Assembly (NCBI RefSeq): GCF_000384295.1
Contig: NZ_KB913037.1
Span: 9,127,508-9,191,507, forward strand
Direction of reading: 5' to 3'
DNA: 64,000 bases
Origin: Amycolatopsis balhimycina FH 1894
GTDB lineage: Bacteria; Actinomycetota; Actinomycetes; Mycobacteriales; Pseudonocardiaceae
Program-made: the position numbers and the translations under genes
The notes under the pieces: model-generated
The model's database searches: none
Told to the model about the DNA's origin: nothing
Seen by the model: only the letters and a program-made list of their open reading frames with translations
Shown here: one piece after another, positions 41,547-51,022 of the stretch
How positions within the stretch are numbered: the stretch's first letter is position 1
How the letters are laid out: each line of letters starts with the position of its first letter

Positions 41547-42505
41547 CGGGAGCTCTCCTCGGTCAGTTCGAGCAGGGCGCGGACGATGGTCCGCTTGAGC
41601 AGTGGCACCTTGAACCCGTTGTGGGACAAGGGTTCGGCGCCATCCGCCGCGACGGCCGCGGCTTCTTCGAAGGCGGCTTGGGTCGCCGGGGCGCCTCGCA
41701 GGGCAGCCTCGACGCCCGCCAGCCGCCACGGCACCGTCCCGACACCGCCTGCCGCGATCCGCGCGTCCGCGACGACGCCGTCCCGGACGTCCAGTGCGAC
41801 GGCGGCGGAGCACAGCGCGAACTCGTAGGACTGCCGGTCGCGCACCTTGACGTAGGTGGAGTTCGCCGCCCAGTCCAGCCGGGGGACGAGCACCTCGGTG
41901 ATCAGCTCGCCCGGCCGCAGGTCGTTTTCCAGGGCGGGGGTGTCGCCTGGCAGGTGGTAGAACTCGCCGAGCGCGACCTCGCGGGTGCCGGTGGCGTCCG
42001 CCAGCCGCAGCCGGGCGTCGAGCGCGACCAGGGCGACGGCGACGTCACTGGCGTGCGTGGCCACGCACGAGCCGCTGGTGCCGAGGATCGCGTGCATCCG
42101 GTTGGCACCTTCGATCGCGGAGCAGCCGCTGCCGGGCACGCGCTTGTTGCACGGCATCGCGACGTCGCGGAAGTACGAGCAGCGCGTGCGCTGCAGCAGG
42201 TTGCCGCCGATGCTGGCCATGTTCCGCAGCTGCTGGGACGCGCTCAGCAGCAGGGCGCGCGAGATCGCCGGAGGGACGCCGGGGTGGGCGGCGATGTCGC
42301 TCATCCGCTCCAGCGCGCCGATGCGCAGGCCGTCGGTGGTGTCGATGCCGCGCAGTGGCACCGCGTTGATGTCGAGGACGTGCTCCGGCGTCAGGACGTC
42401 GAGCTTCATGAGGTCGACGAGCGTCGTGCCGCCGGCGAGGAACGTGCCGGGCGTCGCGAGGGCCGCTTCGACGGTGGTGGGCGCGGTCAGCTCAAAGGGT
42501 CGCAT
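41543..42505 (-). CDS. Molybdenum hydroxylase, FAD-binding medium subunit (PaoB/YagS-like)
   Basis: A 320-residue FAD-binding subunit: PGTFLAGGTTLVDLMKLDVL (FAD loop), GALERMSDIAAHPGVPPAIS, LRNMASIGGNLLQRTRCSYF (the NxASIGGNL motif), then a Cys-rich insert (MPCNKRVPGSGCSAIEG) as in subunits that also carry a [4Fe-4S] cluster, and YVKVRDRQSYEFALCSAAVAL. It overlaps the 2Fe-2S subunit gene by 14 bp and the large-subunit gene by four, so the three are translated as a coupled set in the order small, medium, large. Confidence 0.9.
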   Translation of the reverse strand: MRPFELTAPTTVEAALATPGTFLAGGTTLVDLMKLDVLTPEHVLDINAVPLRGIDTTDGLRIGALERMSDIAAHPGVPPAISRALLLSASQQLRNMASIGGNLLQRTRCSYFRDVAMPCNKRVPGSGCSAIEGANRMHAILGTSGSCVATHASDVAVALVALDARLRLADATGTREVALGEFYHLPGDTPALENDLRPGELITEVLVPRLDWAANSTYVKVRDRQSYEFALCSAAVALDVRDGVVADARIAAGGVGTVPWRLAGVEAALRGAPATQAAFEEAAAVAADGAEPLSHNGFKVPLLKRTIVRALLELTEESSR

Positions 42506-42944
42506 CGGCCCGCCTCGCCTGCTCGACGGCCTTGACGATGTTCGGGTAGGCCGAGCACCGGCAGAGGTTGCCGGACATGAACTCCCGGACGTCGTCGACG
42601 TCCTGCTCGACGGCGGCGACCGCCGACATGATCTGCCCGGCGGTGCAGAACCCGCACTGCAGGGCGTCCTGGTCGACGAACGCCTGCTGCACCGGGTGCA
42701 TGCCGTCCTCTGTGGACAGTCCTTCGACGGTGGTCACCGGCTGCTTGACGGTGACGGCCAGGGTAAGGCAAGACAACACGGGCCGTCCGCCGACGTGGAC
42801 CGTGCAGGCGCCGCACTGCCCGCGGTCGCAGCCCTTCTTCGGACCGGTCACGGCGAGGCGTTCCCGTAGCGCGTCCAGGAGGGTCACGCCGGGATCGACG
42901 TCCAGGTGTTCGGTGGTGCCATTGACTTCGAGTGAGATGTCCAC
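42492..42944 (-). CDS. Molybdenum hydroxylase, [2Fe-2S] small subunit (PaoA/YagT-like)
   Basis: A 150-residue iron-sulfur subunit. The plant-ferredoxin-type cluster is in KKGCDRGQCGACTVHVGG with a downstream RPVLSC. The second cluster has QCGFCTAGQIM and GNLCRCSAYPNIVKAV (CxxC then CxC). There is no twin-arginine leader, unlike E. coli PaoA, so the complex is likely cytoplasmic. The frame extends further upstream, but GTG 42944 with GGAAAGAG gives the family-length start. It is first in the operon, divergent from a TetR gene. Confidence 0.9.
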   Translation of the reverse strand: MDISLEVNGTTEHLDVDPGVTLLDALRERLAVTGPKKGCDRGQCGACTVHVGGRPVLSCLTLAVTVKQPVTTVEGLSTEDGMHPVQQAFVDQDALQCGFCTAGQIMSAVAAVEQDVDDVREFMSGNLCRCSAYPNIVKAVEQARRADATL

Positions 42945-43031
42945 TGGTCTCTTTCCGCGGATCGGTCGAGCCTCGTGTGGTGGGGAACGGGCGTACCGGA
43001 TAGTCATCCGCTTCACCCCGTCGCGAGGCTA

Positions 43032-43059
43032 GCGGATTACAATCCGCTTCGCAACGAAG
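43032..43059. promoter_or_regulatory. Operator candidates GCGGATT-AC-AATCCGC and CTTCG-CAA-CGAAG
   Basis: A perfect 7-2-7 inverted repeat (43032-43047) runs straight into a 5-3-5 inverted repeat (43047-43059), in the gap between the divergent molybdenum hydroxylase operon and the TetR gene. A further half-site-like ATCCGCTTC lies at about 43008. It is probably the operator of the TetR protein. Confidence 0.6.
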
Positions 43060-43156
43060 TGTGCAAGGCTGGAGTTGCTCCAGGTCTGGGCTAGATTCGG
43101 TGAGAGCGCAACTATCACTGGACACTCGTATTACCGGACACTCGCCGGGAGGCACG

Positions 43157-43732
43157 ATGACGACGGGATCGGTCAGTCCCCGCCGCGCGGACACCCGGCG
43201 CAACCACGAGCGCATCCTCGCGGCGGCCGCGGCGTCGCTGGCCGAAACGGGCGAGGTCTCGTTCAACGCGATCGCGAAGCAGGCCGAAGTCGGCGTCGGC
43301 ACGGTCTACCGGCACTTCCCGACCTCGGAGGCGCTGATCCTGGCGGTCTACCGGCGCGAGGTCCGGCACATCGTGGACGTCGTGCCGGCGCTGCTCGAGA
43401 AGCACCCCCCGGACAAAGCGGTCCGGGTGTGGGTGACCGACCATCTCGCGCACTACATGATGACGAAGAAGGGGCTGGCCGACGCGCTGCGGACCGCGAC
43501 GGCGTCCCGAGGTGAGCTGCCGGGCGACGCCTTCGAAGACATGCTCGGCGCGGTGGCGACGATGCTCGAAGCCAACGTGGCGGCCGGGACGGTCCGGCCG
43601 GGCCTGACGCCGATGCTGGTCATGCGGGCGTTCGGCGGCCTGCTGTGGCTCGACCCGAACGAGGACTGGCGGCGCGACGCGGCGAGCCTCGCCGACCTGC
43701 TCTGGTACGGGATGGCCGCGCAGCCCGGTTAG
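43157..43732 (+). CDS. TetR-family regulator of the divergent molybdenum hydroxylase operon
   Basis: A 191-residue TetR protein: RRNHERILAAAAASLAETGE, VSFNAIAKQAEVGVGTVYRH and FPTSEALILAVYRREV (HTH about 18-62), with a C-terminal helical domain ending WYGMAAQPG. ATG 43157 has GGGAGG upstream. It is divergent from the 2Fe-2S subunit gene with palindromes between, so it probably represses that operon in response to the aldehyde or heterocycle substrate. It overlaps the next convergent gene by four bases. Confidence 0.87.
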   Translation: MTTGSVSPRRADTRRNHERILAAAAASLAETGEVSFNAIAKQAEVGVGTVYRHFPTSEALILAVYRREVRHIVDVVPALLEKHPPDKAVRVWVTDHLAHYMMTKKGLADALRTATASRGELPGDAFEDMLGAVATMLEANVAAGTVRPGLTPMLVMRAFGGLLWLDPNEDWRRDAASLADLLWYGMAAQPG

Positions 43733-44088
43733 GCGTCGCCGTCGAGGTGGACGGTCACGGTGACCCGGCCTTTCTCGTCCCGGCGCGCCACCGCGTGGCC
43801 GGTGCGGCCGGTGGCGTCGAGTTCGAGGGTGAGCGGGGCGCCGTCGCCGGTGAAGTTGCGCCACCACGACTTCGCGTCGGGCATCATCACGCGGATGGTG
43901 ACGACGTCGCCCGCCCGCCGGTAGCCGACCGGGGTGCTGAAACTGTGCCCCGATCGGCGGCCGGTGTAGGTGATCTCGGTGAGATGGCGACGGACCAGTG
44001 GTCCCCAGCGTGGCGATGTCCGGAGCGCGCCCACCCAGGTGTTGAACCGGGCGACGGCGTTCTTCGGGAGCGAGTCTCGACGGCTCAC
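43729..44088 (-). CDS. Deazaflavin-dependent (DUF385-like) small oxidoreductase
   Basis: A 119-residue split-barrel protein: VSRRDSLPKNAVARFNTWVG, HLTEITYTGRRSGHSFSTPV (the TGRRSG motif), VVTIRVMMPDAKSWWRNFTG and a C-terminal VTVTVHLDGDA. It is shorter and more diverged than the DUF385 protein at 25.4 kb but keeps the TGRxSG and W-W-x-N-F elements. GTG 44088 has GAAGGAGG five bases upstream. The open frame extends far upstream only because it runs through the neighbouring gene in another phase. Confidence 0.75.
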   Translation of the reverse strand: MSRRDSLPKNAVARFNTWVGALRTSPRWGPLVRRHLTEITYTGRRSGHSFSTPVGYRRAGDVVTIRVMMPDAKSWWRNFTGDGAPLTLELDATGRTGHAVARRDEKGRVTVTVHLDGDA

Positions 44089-44156
44089 GGCAGCCTCCTT
44101 CGTCGGTGCTGCGGCCAGGCTACCGGAAAATGGAGATAGCTGCTCCGGTTGTGGTC

Positions 44157-45641
<1,485 letters not shown>

Positions 45642-45682
45642 GGTGTTCCTCCGGGTAGTGGCGCTGGGGCGGGGGTGCGGGT

Positions 45683-46552
45683 TCACAGCAGCCCCACCGC
45701 GGTGTCGACGGCCTTGGCGACGTCTCCGTCGTGCGGGTACAGCAGCGACCGCCCCACCACCAGGCCCTGCACGGTCGGCTGGGTGAGGGCGCGCTGCCAG
45801 GCCGCGAAGGCCGCGTCCGGGTCGGTGACTTCGCCGCCGAGCAGGACGGCCGGCAGGGTCGAAGACGCCAGGACGCGGTCCATGTCGTCGACTACTGGGA
45901 GTTTCAGCCAGGTGTAGGCCGAGGAGCGGCCGAGCGCGGAGGCGATCGTGATCGACTTGATGACCGCGTCGGGGGAGAGGTCGTTCTTGAGGCGCCCCTC
46001 GGTCCAGGTCGACAGGAACGGCTCGACCATGGCGATCAGCTTGCGGCCGGCCAGCTCGTTGACCGCCTTCGCGGTGTTTTCCAGGACGCTCGGGGTGGCC
46101 GGGTCGTCGAGGCAGATCCGGGTCAGGGTCTTGCCGCCGTCGAAGCGCATCCGCTCGATCGCTTCCGCGTCGTAGCAGGCGAAGCGGTCGTCGATTTCGA
46201 AGCTGGACCCGGCCAGTCCGGTGCGGTTCATCGACCCGATCACCGTCTTGCCGTCCAGCACGCCGAGCAGCAGCAGGTCGTCGACGATGTCCGCGGTCGC
46301 CAGGACACCCGTGACACCGGGGCGTTCCAGGGCCAGGCACAGCCGTTCCAGCAGCTCGCCGCGGTCGGCCATCGCCGAGGGGTCGCCGCCGACGGTGTTG
46401 GCGCCGCGGGCGGGGTGGTCCGCCGCGATGATCATCGTCCGGCCCTTGTCGTTGAAGGGCGACTTGGCCCGCACCCGGTTCGCGGCCGCCTCGGCGATCG
46501 CTTCCGGGTCGTGCACGCGTTTGGCGACGATGCGCCGCAGCACGTCGGTCAC
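45683..46552 (-). CDS. Cgl0159-family (beta/alpha)8-barrel aldolase-like protein (inositol locus type)
   Basis: A 289-residue TIM-barrel protein: VTDVLRRIVAKRVHDPEAIA, MIIAADHPARGANTVGGDPS, TADIVDDLLLLGVLDGKTVI, MNRTGLAGSSFEIDDRF, KLIAMVEPFLSTW and VQGLVVGRSLLYPHDGDVAK. This matches the deoxyribose-phosphate/DKGP aldolase-like protein found in actinobacterial myo-inositol clusters. It lies just upstream of mmsA in the same direction with a 41-bp gap. GTG 46552 was chosen; a longer frame would include a SEDQ duplication coded by a 12-bp tandem repeat. Confidence 0.78.
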   Translation of the reverse strand: MTDVLRRIVAKRVHDPEAIAEAAANRVRAKSPFNDKGRTMIIAADHPARGANTVGGDPSAMADRGELLERLCLALERPGVTGVLATADIVDDLLLLGVLDGKTVIGSMNRTGLAGSSFEIDDRFACYDAEAIERMRFDGGKTLTRICLDDPATPSVLENTAKAVNELAGRKLIAMVEPFLSTWTEGRLKNDLSPDAVIKSITIASALGRSSAYTWLKLPVVDDMDRVLASSTLPAVLLGGEVTDPDAAFAAWQRALTQPTVQGLVVGRSLLYPHDGDVAKAVDTAVGLL

Positions 46553-46566
46553 GGCTCCGCTCCCAG

Positions 46567-46590
46567 CTTGGTCTTCGGATTGGTCTTCGG
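46567..46590. repeat. Exact 12-bp tandem duplication TTGGTCTTCGGA x2
   Basis: Two back-to-back identical 12-mers lie in the leader between the divergent GntR and aldolase-like genes, just upstream of the chosen GTG start. Confidence 0.85.
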
Positions 46591-46639
46591 AGCACGTCGT
46601 TCGTGCCCGTGCCATCGACGATTCCAGCGGCCGGAAACT

Positions 46640-46659
46640 TTGTCAAGACATATGGACAA
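46640..46659. promoter_or_regulatory. GntR/IolR-type operator: TGTCAAGACA within TTGTC-N10-GACAA
   Basis: TGTC-AA-GACA (46641-46650) is a perfect 4-2-4 inverted repeat. A second symmetric pair TTGTC...GACAA spans 46640-46659. On the other strand the 10-mer is TGTCTTGACA, which fits the degenerate IolR consensus KGWCHTRACA of Corynebacterium as I remember it. It lies between the divergent inositol-type genes and the GntR gene. Confidence 0.55.
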
Positions 46660-46702
46660 CACGTCATCCCAACAGGTGGCGCGGAGGCGGTAGGCTTCGC
46701 GG

Positions 46703-47479
46703 ATGAGCAACCCGGACGTCAACTTCCCGGCCTGGGACGCGGGCCGGGAGATCCTCGTGGACCCGGGCAGTCCCGAGCCGCTGTACTTCCAGGTGTCCCG
46801 GCAGCTGCACGCGGCGATCGAGGACGGCAGGCTGCCGGCGGGATCGCGGCTGGGCAACGAGGTCGACCTCGCCGCGAGCCTGCGCCTGTCGCGGCCGACG
46901 GTCCGCCAGGCGATCCAGACGCTGGTCAACCAGGGCCTGCTCGTGCGGCGGCGCGGGGTCGGCACGCAGGTCGTCCGCACGAAGGTGGCCCGGCCGCTGC
47001 GGCTGAGCAGCCTGTTCGACGACCTCGCCGGGCTGGGCGGCAAACCGGAGTCGGCGGTGCTCGTCAACCGGGTCGAAGAGGCCGGCGCCGAAGTGGCCGA
47101 GCTGCTGGAGGCACCGGGGCTGACGCACGTGCGGCGGCTGAAGCGGCTCCGCTCGACCGACGGCGAGCCGCTCGCCCTGATGAACAACTACCTGCCCGTC
47201 GGCGTCATCGACCCCGGCGACGACGAACTGCGCGAGCGCGGGCTTTACCAGCTCCTGCGGTCGGCGGGGGTGCGGCTGCACGCGGCCGAGCAGAACATCG
47301 GCGCCCGGCTCGCCACCGAGGAGGACGCGGAACTGCTCCACGAGGAGCCGGGGGCGGCGTTGCTCACCATGCAGCGCACGACGTATGACGACTCCGGCCG
47401 GGTGGTCGAATACGGGTGGCACGTGTACCGGGCGTCCCGGTACACGTTCAACCTTTCGCTGACCAACGGGCCTCAGTGA
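46703..47479 (+). CDS. GntR-family regulator with UTRA domain (HutC subfamily)
   Basis: A 258-residue regulator. The N-terminal winged helix reads PLYFQVSRQLHAAIEDGRLP, SRLGNEVDLAASLRLSRPTV and RQAIQTLVNQGLLVRRRGVG. The C-terminal UTRA effector-binding domain has LKRLRSTDGEPLALMNNYLP, AEQNIGARLATEEDAELL and GWHVYRASRYTFNLSL. Divergent from the aldolase-like and mmsA genes, it is their probable repressor and could be an IolR counterpart. The ATG is preceded by a weak ribosome binding site. Confidence 0.88.
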   Translation: MSNPDVNFPAWDAGREILVDPGSPEPLYFQVSRQLHAAIEDGRLPAGSRLGNEVDLAASLRLSRPTVRQAIQTLVNQGLLVRRRGVGTQVVRTKVARPLRLSSLFDDLAGLGGKPESAVLVNRVEEAGAEVAELLEAPGLTHVRRLKRLRSTDGEPLALMNNYLPVGVIDPGDDELRERGLYQLLRSAGVRLHAAEQNIGARLATEEDAELLHEEPGAALLTMQRTTYDDSGRVVEYGWHVYRASRYTFNLSLTNGPQ

Positions 47480-47540
47480 GCGCGGAGCCGGCCCACCGGG
47501 GTGGTCACCCGGCCGTCCTCGGCGAGCCGGCGAACGCCGG

Positions 47541-48116
47541 TCAGCGGCGGCCCCACCGCAGGACCTTCCGGGCCGCCGAATACGCGAGCCCCGCCGCCAG
47601 CACCCACGGGCCCGCGACGATGATCGGGTCCGCCAGGTGGTGCTTGACGTCCGCGCGGTTCTTGCCCACCCGCGAGGAAAAACCGTGCCGGGTGAACTCG
47701 CTCAGCACGCCGGTCTCGGTGACCGGGTTGTCCGGGCGGAGCGTGGCGAACGAGCGCAGGTGGCTCTCCCAGGCGTCCACCCGGTCGGCGGCCAGCAGGA
47801 GCAGCCAGTGGGCGGCCCGCCCTTCGCTGTACTTCCGGTAGGAAAACCGCCGCAGCACACCGGAAAGGCCCTTCGGCGGGCACGACGTCCCGAAGACCGG
47901 GGTCAGGAACTCGTGCTCGATCGAGCGTTCCCGCGGCCACTTTTCCGGCTGCCGCTCGGGAAACTCCCAGTGGGCGCCGCTCCGGTCGTCCTGCCACCGC
48001 AGCTTCGGTACCGACGGCCGGTCCTTCGGGTCCAGGTCCGCGCCCCAGCCCGGGATCCGCGCGCGCAGGCTGGCGCTCGACTCGGCGATCGGCGGCCGTT
48101 CCGACGTGTACGTCAT
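47541..48116 (-). CDS. Conserved hypothetical protein next to a Zn alcohol dehydrogenase
   Basis: A 191-residue protein: RARIPGWGADLDPKDRPSVP, LRWQDDRSGAHWEFPERQPE, SIEHEFLTPVFGTSCPPKGL, SGVLRRFSYRKYSEGRAAHW and a final hydrophobic helix near PIIVAGPWVLAAGLAYSAAR. The FGTSCPPKGLSGxxRxxAYxxYSEGRxxHWLLLxxADRVD-like core is well conserved in proteins encoded beside zinc alcohol dehydrogenases, as here (13 bp downstream of one). One C-terminal membrane-association helix is likely. No biochemical function is known; co-translation with the dehydrogenase is likely. Confidence 0.7.
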   Translation of the reverse strand: MTYTSERPPIAESSASLRARIPGWGADLDPKDRPSVPKLRWQDDRSGAHWEFPERQPEKWPRERSIEHEFLTPVFGTSCPPKGLSGVLRRFSYRKYSEGRAAHWLLLLAADRVDAWESHLRSFATLRPDNPVTETGVLSEFTRHGFSSRVGKNRADVKHHLADPIIVAGPWVLAAGLAYSAARKVLRWGRR

Positions 48117-48129
48117 GGTCGTTCCTTCC

Positions 48130-49278
48130 TCAGCCGGCGTCCGGCACGATCAGCGGCTTGATGCAGCCGTCCAGCTTGGCGGAGAAGATGTGGTAGCCCT
48201 CGGCGATGTGCTCGAGCGGGATGCGGTGGGTGACGACGTCGCTCGGCTTGAGGTAGCCGTTGCGGATGTGCTCGAACAGCCGCGGCCACTGCCGCTTCAC
48301 GGGGCACTGGTTCATCCGCAGCGTGAGCCCCTTGTTCATCGCGTCGCCGAACTTGACGGCGCTGAACATCGGGCCGTAGGCGCCCATCACCGAAACGGTG
48401 CCGCCCTTGCGGACGGCGTCGATGCACCAGTTGAGCGCCACCGGCGAGCCGCCCTGCAGCTTCAGCTTGGCCGAGGTGACGTGCTGGGTGAGGTTGCCGT
48501 CGGCCTCAGCGCCCACTGCGTCGATCGCGACGTCGGCGCCGAGGTGGCCGGTGAGCTTCTTCAGGTGCACGATGATGTCGTCGTACTCGGTGAAGTTGTA
48601 AGTCTCGGCGTGGGCGAAGGTCCGGGCCTTCGCCAGGCGGTTCGCCAGGTGGTCGATCACGATGACGCGGCCCGCGCCCATCAGCCAGGCCGACTTCGCG
48701 GCGAACAGCCCCACCGGCCCCGCACCGAAGACCACGACGACGTCGCCCTCGGTGATTCCGCCGAGCTGCGCCCCGAAGTAGCCCGTGGCGAGCGCGTCGG
48801 TGAGCAGGACGGCGTCTTCTTCGGCCAGCCAGTCCGGGATCACGGCCGGTCCCACGTCGGCGAACGGCACCCGGACGAACTCGGCCTGGCCGCCGTCGTA
48901 GCCGCCACAGGTGTGCGAGTAGCCGTAGATGCCGCCGACCGCGGTGGCGTTCGGGTTCACGTTGTGGCAGTTGGAATACAGCCCACGGGCACAGAACCAG
49001 CACGTACCGCAGAAGATGGTGAAGGGCACCATGACGCGGTCGCCGCGCTTGAGGTTCCGCACCCCCGAGCCGACTTCTTCGACCACGCCGACGAACTCGT
49101 GCCCGAACGTCGTGCCGACGCGCGTGTCCGGCATCATCCCGTGGTACAGGTGCAGGTCCGACCCGCAGATCGCGGCCAGTGTCACCCGGACGATCGCGTC
49201 ACCGGGGTGTTCGATCGCGGGGACGTCCTTCTCTTCGACGCGGATCTTGTACGGGCCGCGGTACACCATCGCACGCAC
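48130..49278 (-). CDS. Zinc-dependent alcohol dehydrogenase (formaldehyde-dismutase-like MDR)
   Basis: A 382-residue zinc alcohol dehydrogenase. The catalytic zinc region is AAICGSDLHLYHGMMP, with HEFVGVVEEVGSG. The structural zinc Cys set is in FCGTCWFCARGLYSNCHNVN. The Rossmann motif is VVVFGAGPVGLFAAKSAWLM, followed by the adenosine-binding IVIDHLANRLAKA. The long form with GGYDGGQAEFVRVPFADVG belongs to the formaldehyde dehydrogenase/dismutase group. ATG 49278 precedes MRAMVYRGPYKIRVEEKD. It is probably an aldehyde or alcohol stress enzyme, in an operon with the conserved 191-residue protein. Confidence 0.9.
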   Translation of the reverse strand: MRAMVYRGPYKIRVEEKDVPAIEHPGDAIVRVTLAAICGSDLHLYHGMMPDTRVGTTFGHEFVGVVEEVGSGVRNLKRGDRVMVPFTIFCGTCWFCARGLYSNCHNVNPNATAVGGIYGYSHTCGGYDGGQAEFVRVPFADVGPAVIPDWLAEEDAVLLTDALATGYFGAQLGGITEGDVVVVFGAGPVGLFAAKSAWLMGAGRVIVIDHLANRLAKARTFAHAETYNFTEYDDIIVHLKKLTGHLGADVAIDAVGAEADGNLTQHVTSAKLKLQGGSPVALNWCIDAVRKGGTVSVMGAYGPMFSAVKFGDAMNKGLTLRMNQCPVKRQWPRLFEHIRNGYLKPSDVVTHRIPLEHIAEGYHIFSAKLDGCIKPLIVPDAG

Positions 49279-49390
49279 AGCGCCTCCTTCCGACGGGCCG
49301 TCGGCATACCCGGGCCCGTCGCGGCTAACCCACCGGGGGCGCGCGGCCTGTGACGACCGTGTCGTCGGCGTCCGGGACGACGTCGGGCAC

Positions 49391-49427
49391 CCGACGGCCC
49401 GGCGAGGTGAACTCGCCGGGCCGTCGG
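49391..49427 (-). terminator. Hairpin terminator of the hsp20 gene
   Basis: A perfect 16-bp stem (CCGACGGCCCGGCGAG, loop GTGAA) lies 11 bases past the hsp20 stop on the minus strand and separates it from the dehydrogenase gene. Confidence 0.75.
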
Positions 49428-49437
49428 ATGCCGGTGG

Positions 49438-49875
49438 TCAGGCCTTGATCTCCTTCCGGTCGGACTGCGCGCCGCCGATCTCGATGCGCCGCGGCTTGGC
49501 CTTCTCGGCGACCGGGATGCGCAGCGTCAGCACGCCGGCCTCGTAGCCGGCGGCGATGTGGTCGGTGTCGAGGGTCTCGCCGAGGAACAGCTGCCGGGAG
49601 AAGACGCCGAGGGGCCGTTCGGAGACCTGCATCTGCACGTCGTCACCGCCGGGGAGCGGACGGCGTTCGGCCTTGACGGTCAGGACGTTGCGTTCGATGT
49701 CCAGCTCGATGGCGTCCGGGGAGACACCGGGCAGGTCGAAGCAGACCACGAACTCGTCGCCGGCGCGGTAGGCGTCCATGGGCATCGCGGTCGGCTTGGA
49801 CCAGGTTCCGGGCGTGCCGAAGACCTGCTGGGTGAGGCGGTCCAGCTCACGGAACGGGTCGGTGCGCATCAACAT
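49438..49875 (-). CDS. Hsp20 / alpha-crystallin family chaperone
   Basis: A 145-residue small heat-shock protein. The N-terminal MLMRTDPFRELDRLTQQVFG is followed by the crystallin domain (about 32-130) with DEFVVCFDLPGVSPDAIELD, IERNVLTVKAERRP and the conserved A-x-x-x-G-V-L motif AGYEAGVLTLRIPV. It is an ATP-independent holdase. ATG 49875 has GAGGAGG six bases upstream. The 5' region it shares with the divergent SDR gene contains two strong palindromes that differ from the known CIRCE and HAIR heat-shock operators. Confidence 0.92.
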   Translation of the reverse strand: MLMRTDPFRELDRLTQQVFGTPGTWSKPTAMPMDAYRAGDEFVVCFDLPGVSPDAIELDIERNVLTVKAERRPLPGGDDVQMQVSERPLGVFSRQLFLGETLDTDHIAAGYEAGVLTLRIPVAEKAKPRRIEIGGAQSDRKEIKA

Positions 49876-49930
49876 CGGGTTCCTCCTCACTTCGGTTCGG
49901 TTCGTGTCAACACGCACCTCTGTTCTAGCA

Positions 49931-49974
49931 TGTCATCCAAACGATGACAAGAAGGAAGTCGTCAAAAAGACGAC
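49931..49974. promoter_or_regulatory. Two related palindromes: TGTCATC-N5-GATGACA and GTCGTC-N5-GACGAC
   Basis: A perfect 7-5-7 inverted repeat (49931-49949) and a perfect 6-5-6 inverted repeat (49958-49974, spacer AAAAA) lie 27 bp apart between hsp20 and the SDR gene. They share half-sites of the form GTCRTC/GAYGAC, so one dimeric regulator could occupy both. The regulator is not encoded next to them. Confidence 0.65.
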
Positions 49975-50053
49975 ATCTCCGGTGGCGTGTGAACCCGGGG
50001 CCGGCGGGAACCCGGGGGAGCGGAGATCCATCCCCGTATCCGAGGAGCCACCC

Positions 50054-50896
50054 GTGTCCGAGCAGCCCGCCCAGCAGCAGACCCCGCCCGGGACGACCGC
50101 CGCGATGACCCCGCGGCCCGACCACGGCGAGCACACCTACCGCGGCTCCGGCAAGCTGACCGGCAAGGCGGCGCTCATCACCGGGGCCGACAGCGGCATC
50201 GGCCGCGCCGTGGCGATCGCCTACGCCCGGGAAGGCGCCGACGTCCTCATCTCCTACCTCGACGAGCACGAGGACGCCGAAGAGACCCGGCGCTGGGTCG
50301 AAGAAGCCGGGCGCAAGGCCGTCGTCGTGCCCGGTGACGTCGCCGACCCGGCGCACTGCCGGGGCCTGGTCGCCCGCGCGGTCGAGGAGTTCGGCCGCCT
50401 CGACGTCCTGGTGAACAACGCCGCCTTCCAGATGAGCCACGACTCGCTCGAGGAAATCCCCGACGAGGAGTGGGACCACACGCTCGCCACCAACCTCAGC
50501 GCGTTCTTCCACCTCGCCAAGGCCGCGGTGCCGCACATGAAACCCGGGGCGTCGATCATCGGCAGCTCGTCGGTGAACTCCGACAGCCCGACCCCGCAGC
50601 TGCTGCCCTACGACGTCACGAAGGCGGGCATCGCGAACATGACGGCGGCGCTGGCGCAGCTGCTCGGGCCGAAGGGAATCCGGGCCAACAGCGTCGCGCC
50701 GGGCCCGATCTGGACGCCGCTGATCCCGTCGACCATGCCGGAAGACCAGGTGAAGTCCTTCGGCGAGCAGGTGCCGCTCGGCCGCGCCGGCCAGCCGGCC
50801 GAACTCGCGCCGGTGTACGTGCTGCTGGCGTCCGACGACGGCAGTTACGTGTCCGGGGCGCGGGTCGCGGTGACCGGGGGCGCGCCGATCCTCTGA
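50054..50896 (+). CDS. SDR oxidoreductase, YghA-like stress type
   Basis: A 280-residue short-chain dehydrogenase with the long N-terminal extension (MTPRPDHGEHTYRGSGKLTG) typical of the YghA/general-stress group. TGADSGIGRAVAIAYAREGA is the cofactor motif, SYLDEHEDAEET follows strand 2, and NNAAFQMSHDSLEEI, IGSSSVNSDSP and Y-x3-K in LPYDVTKAG make up the active site. GTG 50054 has GAGGAG upstream. The shared palindromic promoter with hsp20 suggests joint stress control. Confidence 0.85.
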   Translation: MSEQPAQQQTPPGTTAAMTPRPDHGEHTYRGSGKLTGKAALITGADSGIGRAVAIAYAREGADVLISYLDEHEDAEETRRWVEEAGRKAVVVPGDVADPAHCRGLVARAVEEFGRLDVLVNNAAFQMSHDSLEEIPDEEWDHTLATNLSAFFHLAKAAVPHMKPGASIIGSSSVNSDSPTPQLLPYDVTKAGIANMTAALAQLLGPKGIRANSVAPGPIWTPLIPSTMPEDQVKSFGEQVPLGRAGQPAELAPVYVLLASDDGSYVSGARVAVTGGAPIL

Positions 50897-50922
50897 GCGG
50901 GCCGCGGCGGAACGCCCGAAGT

Positions 50923-50973
50923 CCGTGAATGGCACATTGAGGGACTTCAAGTCCCTCAATGTGCCATTCACGG
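50923..50973. terminator. Long perfect hairpin with GTGAATGGCACATTGAGGGAC arms (split by a 1-nt centre)
   Basis: A 25-bp perfect inverted repeat (50923-50947 with 50949-50973) lies between convergent SDR and ctaD genes. In RNA it would form a very long hairpin. The arm motif GTGAATGGCACATT resembles the TGAATGACTCATT arms at 11.8 kb, and the location between gene 3' ends is the same. Confidence 0.75.
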
Positions 50974-51022
50974 CTTTGAGCCTCAGGAGTGCAGGTGGCC
51001 GGCGACGGCGTTCGGGCCGGGG

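Noticed and set aside
49931..49949. CIRCE or HAIR heat-shock operator
   Set aside because: Neither the TTAGCACTC-N9-GAGTGCTAA nor the CTTGAGT-N7-ACTCAAG pattern is present; the palindromes are of another kind.
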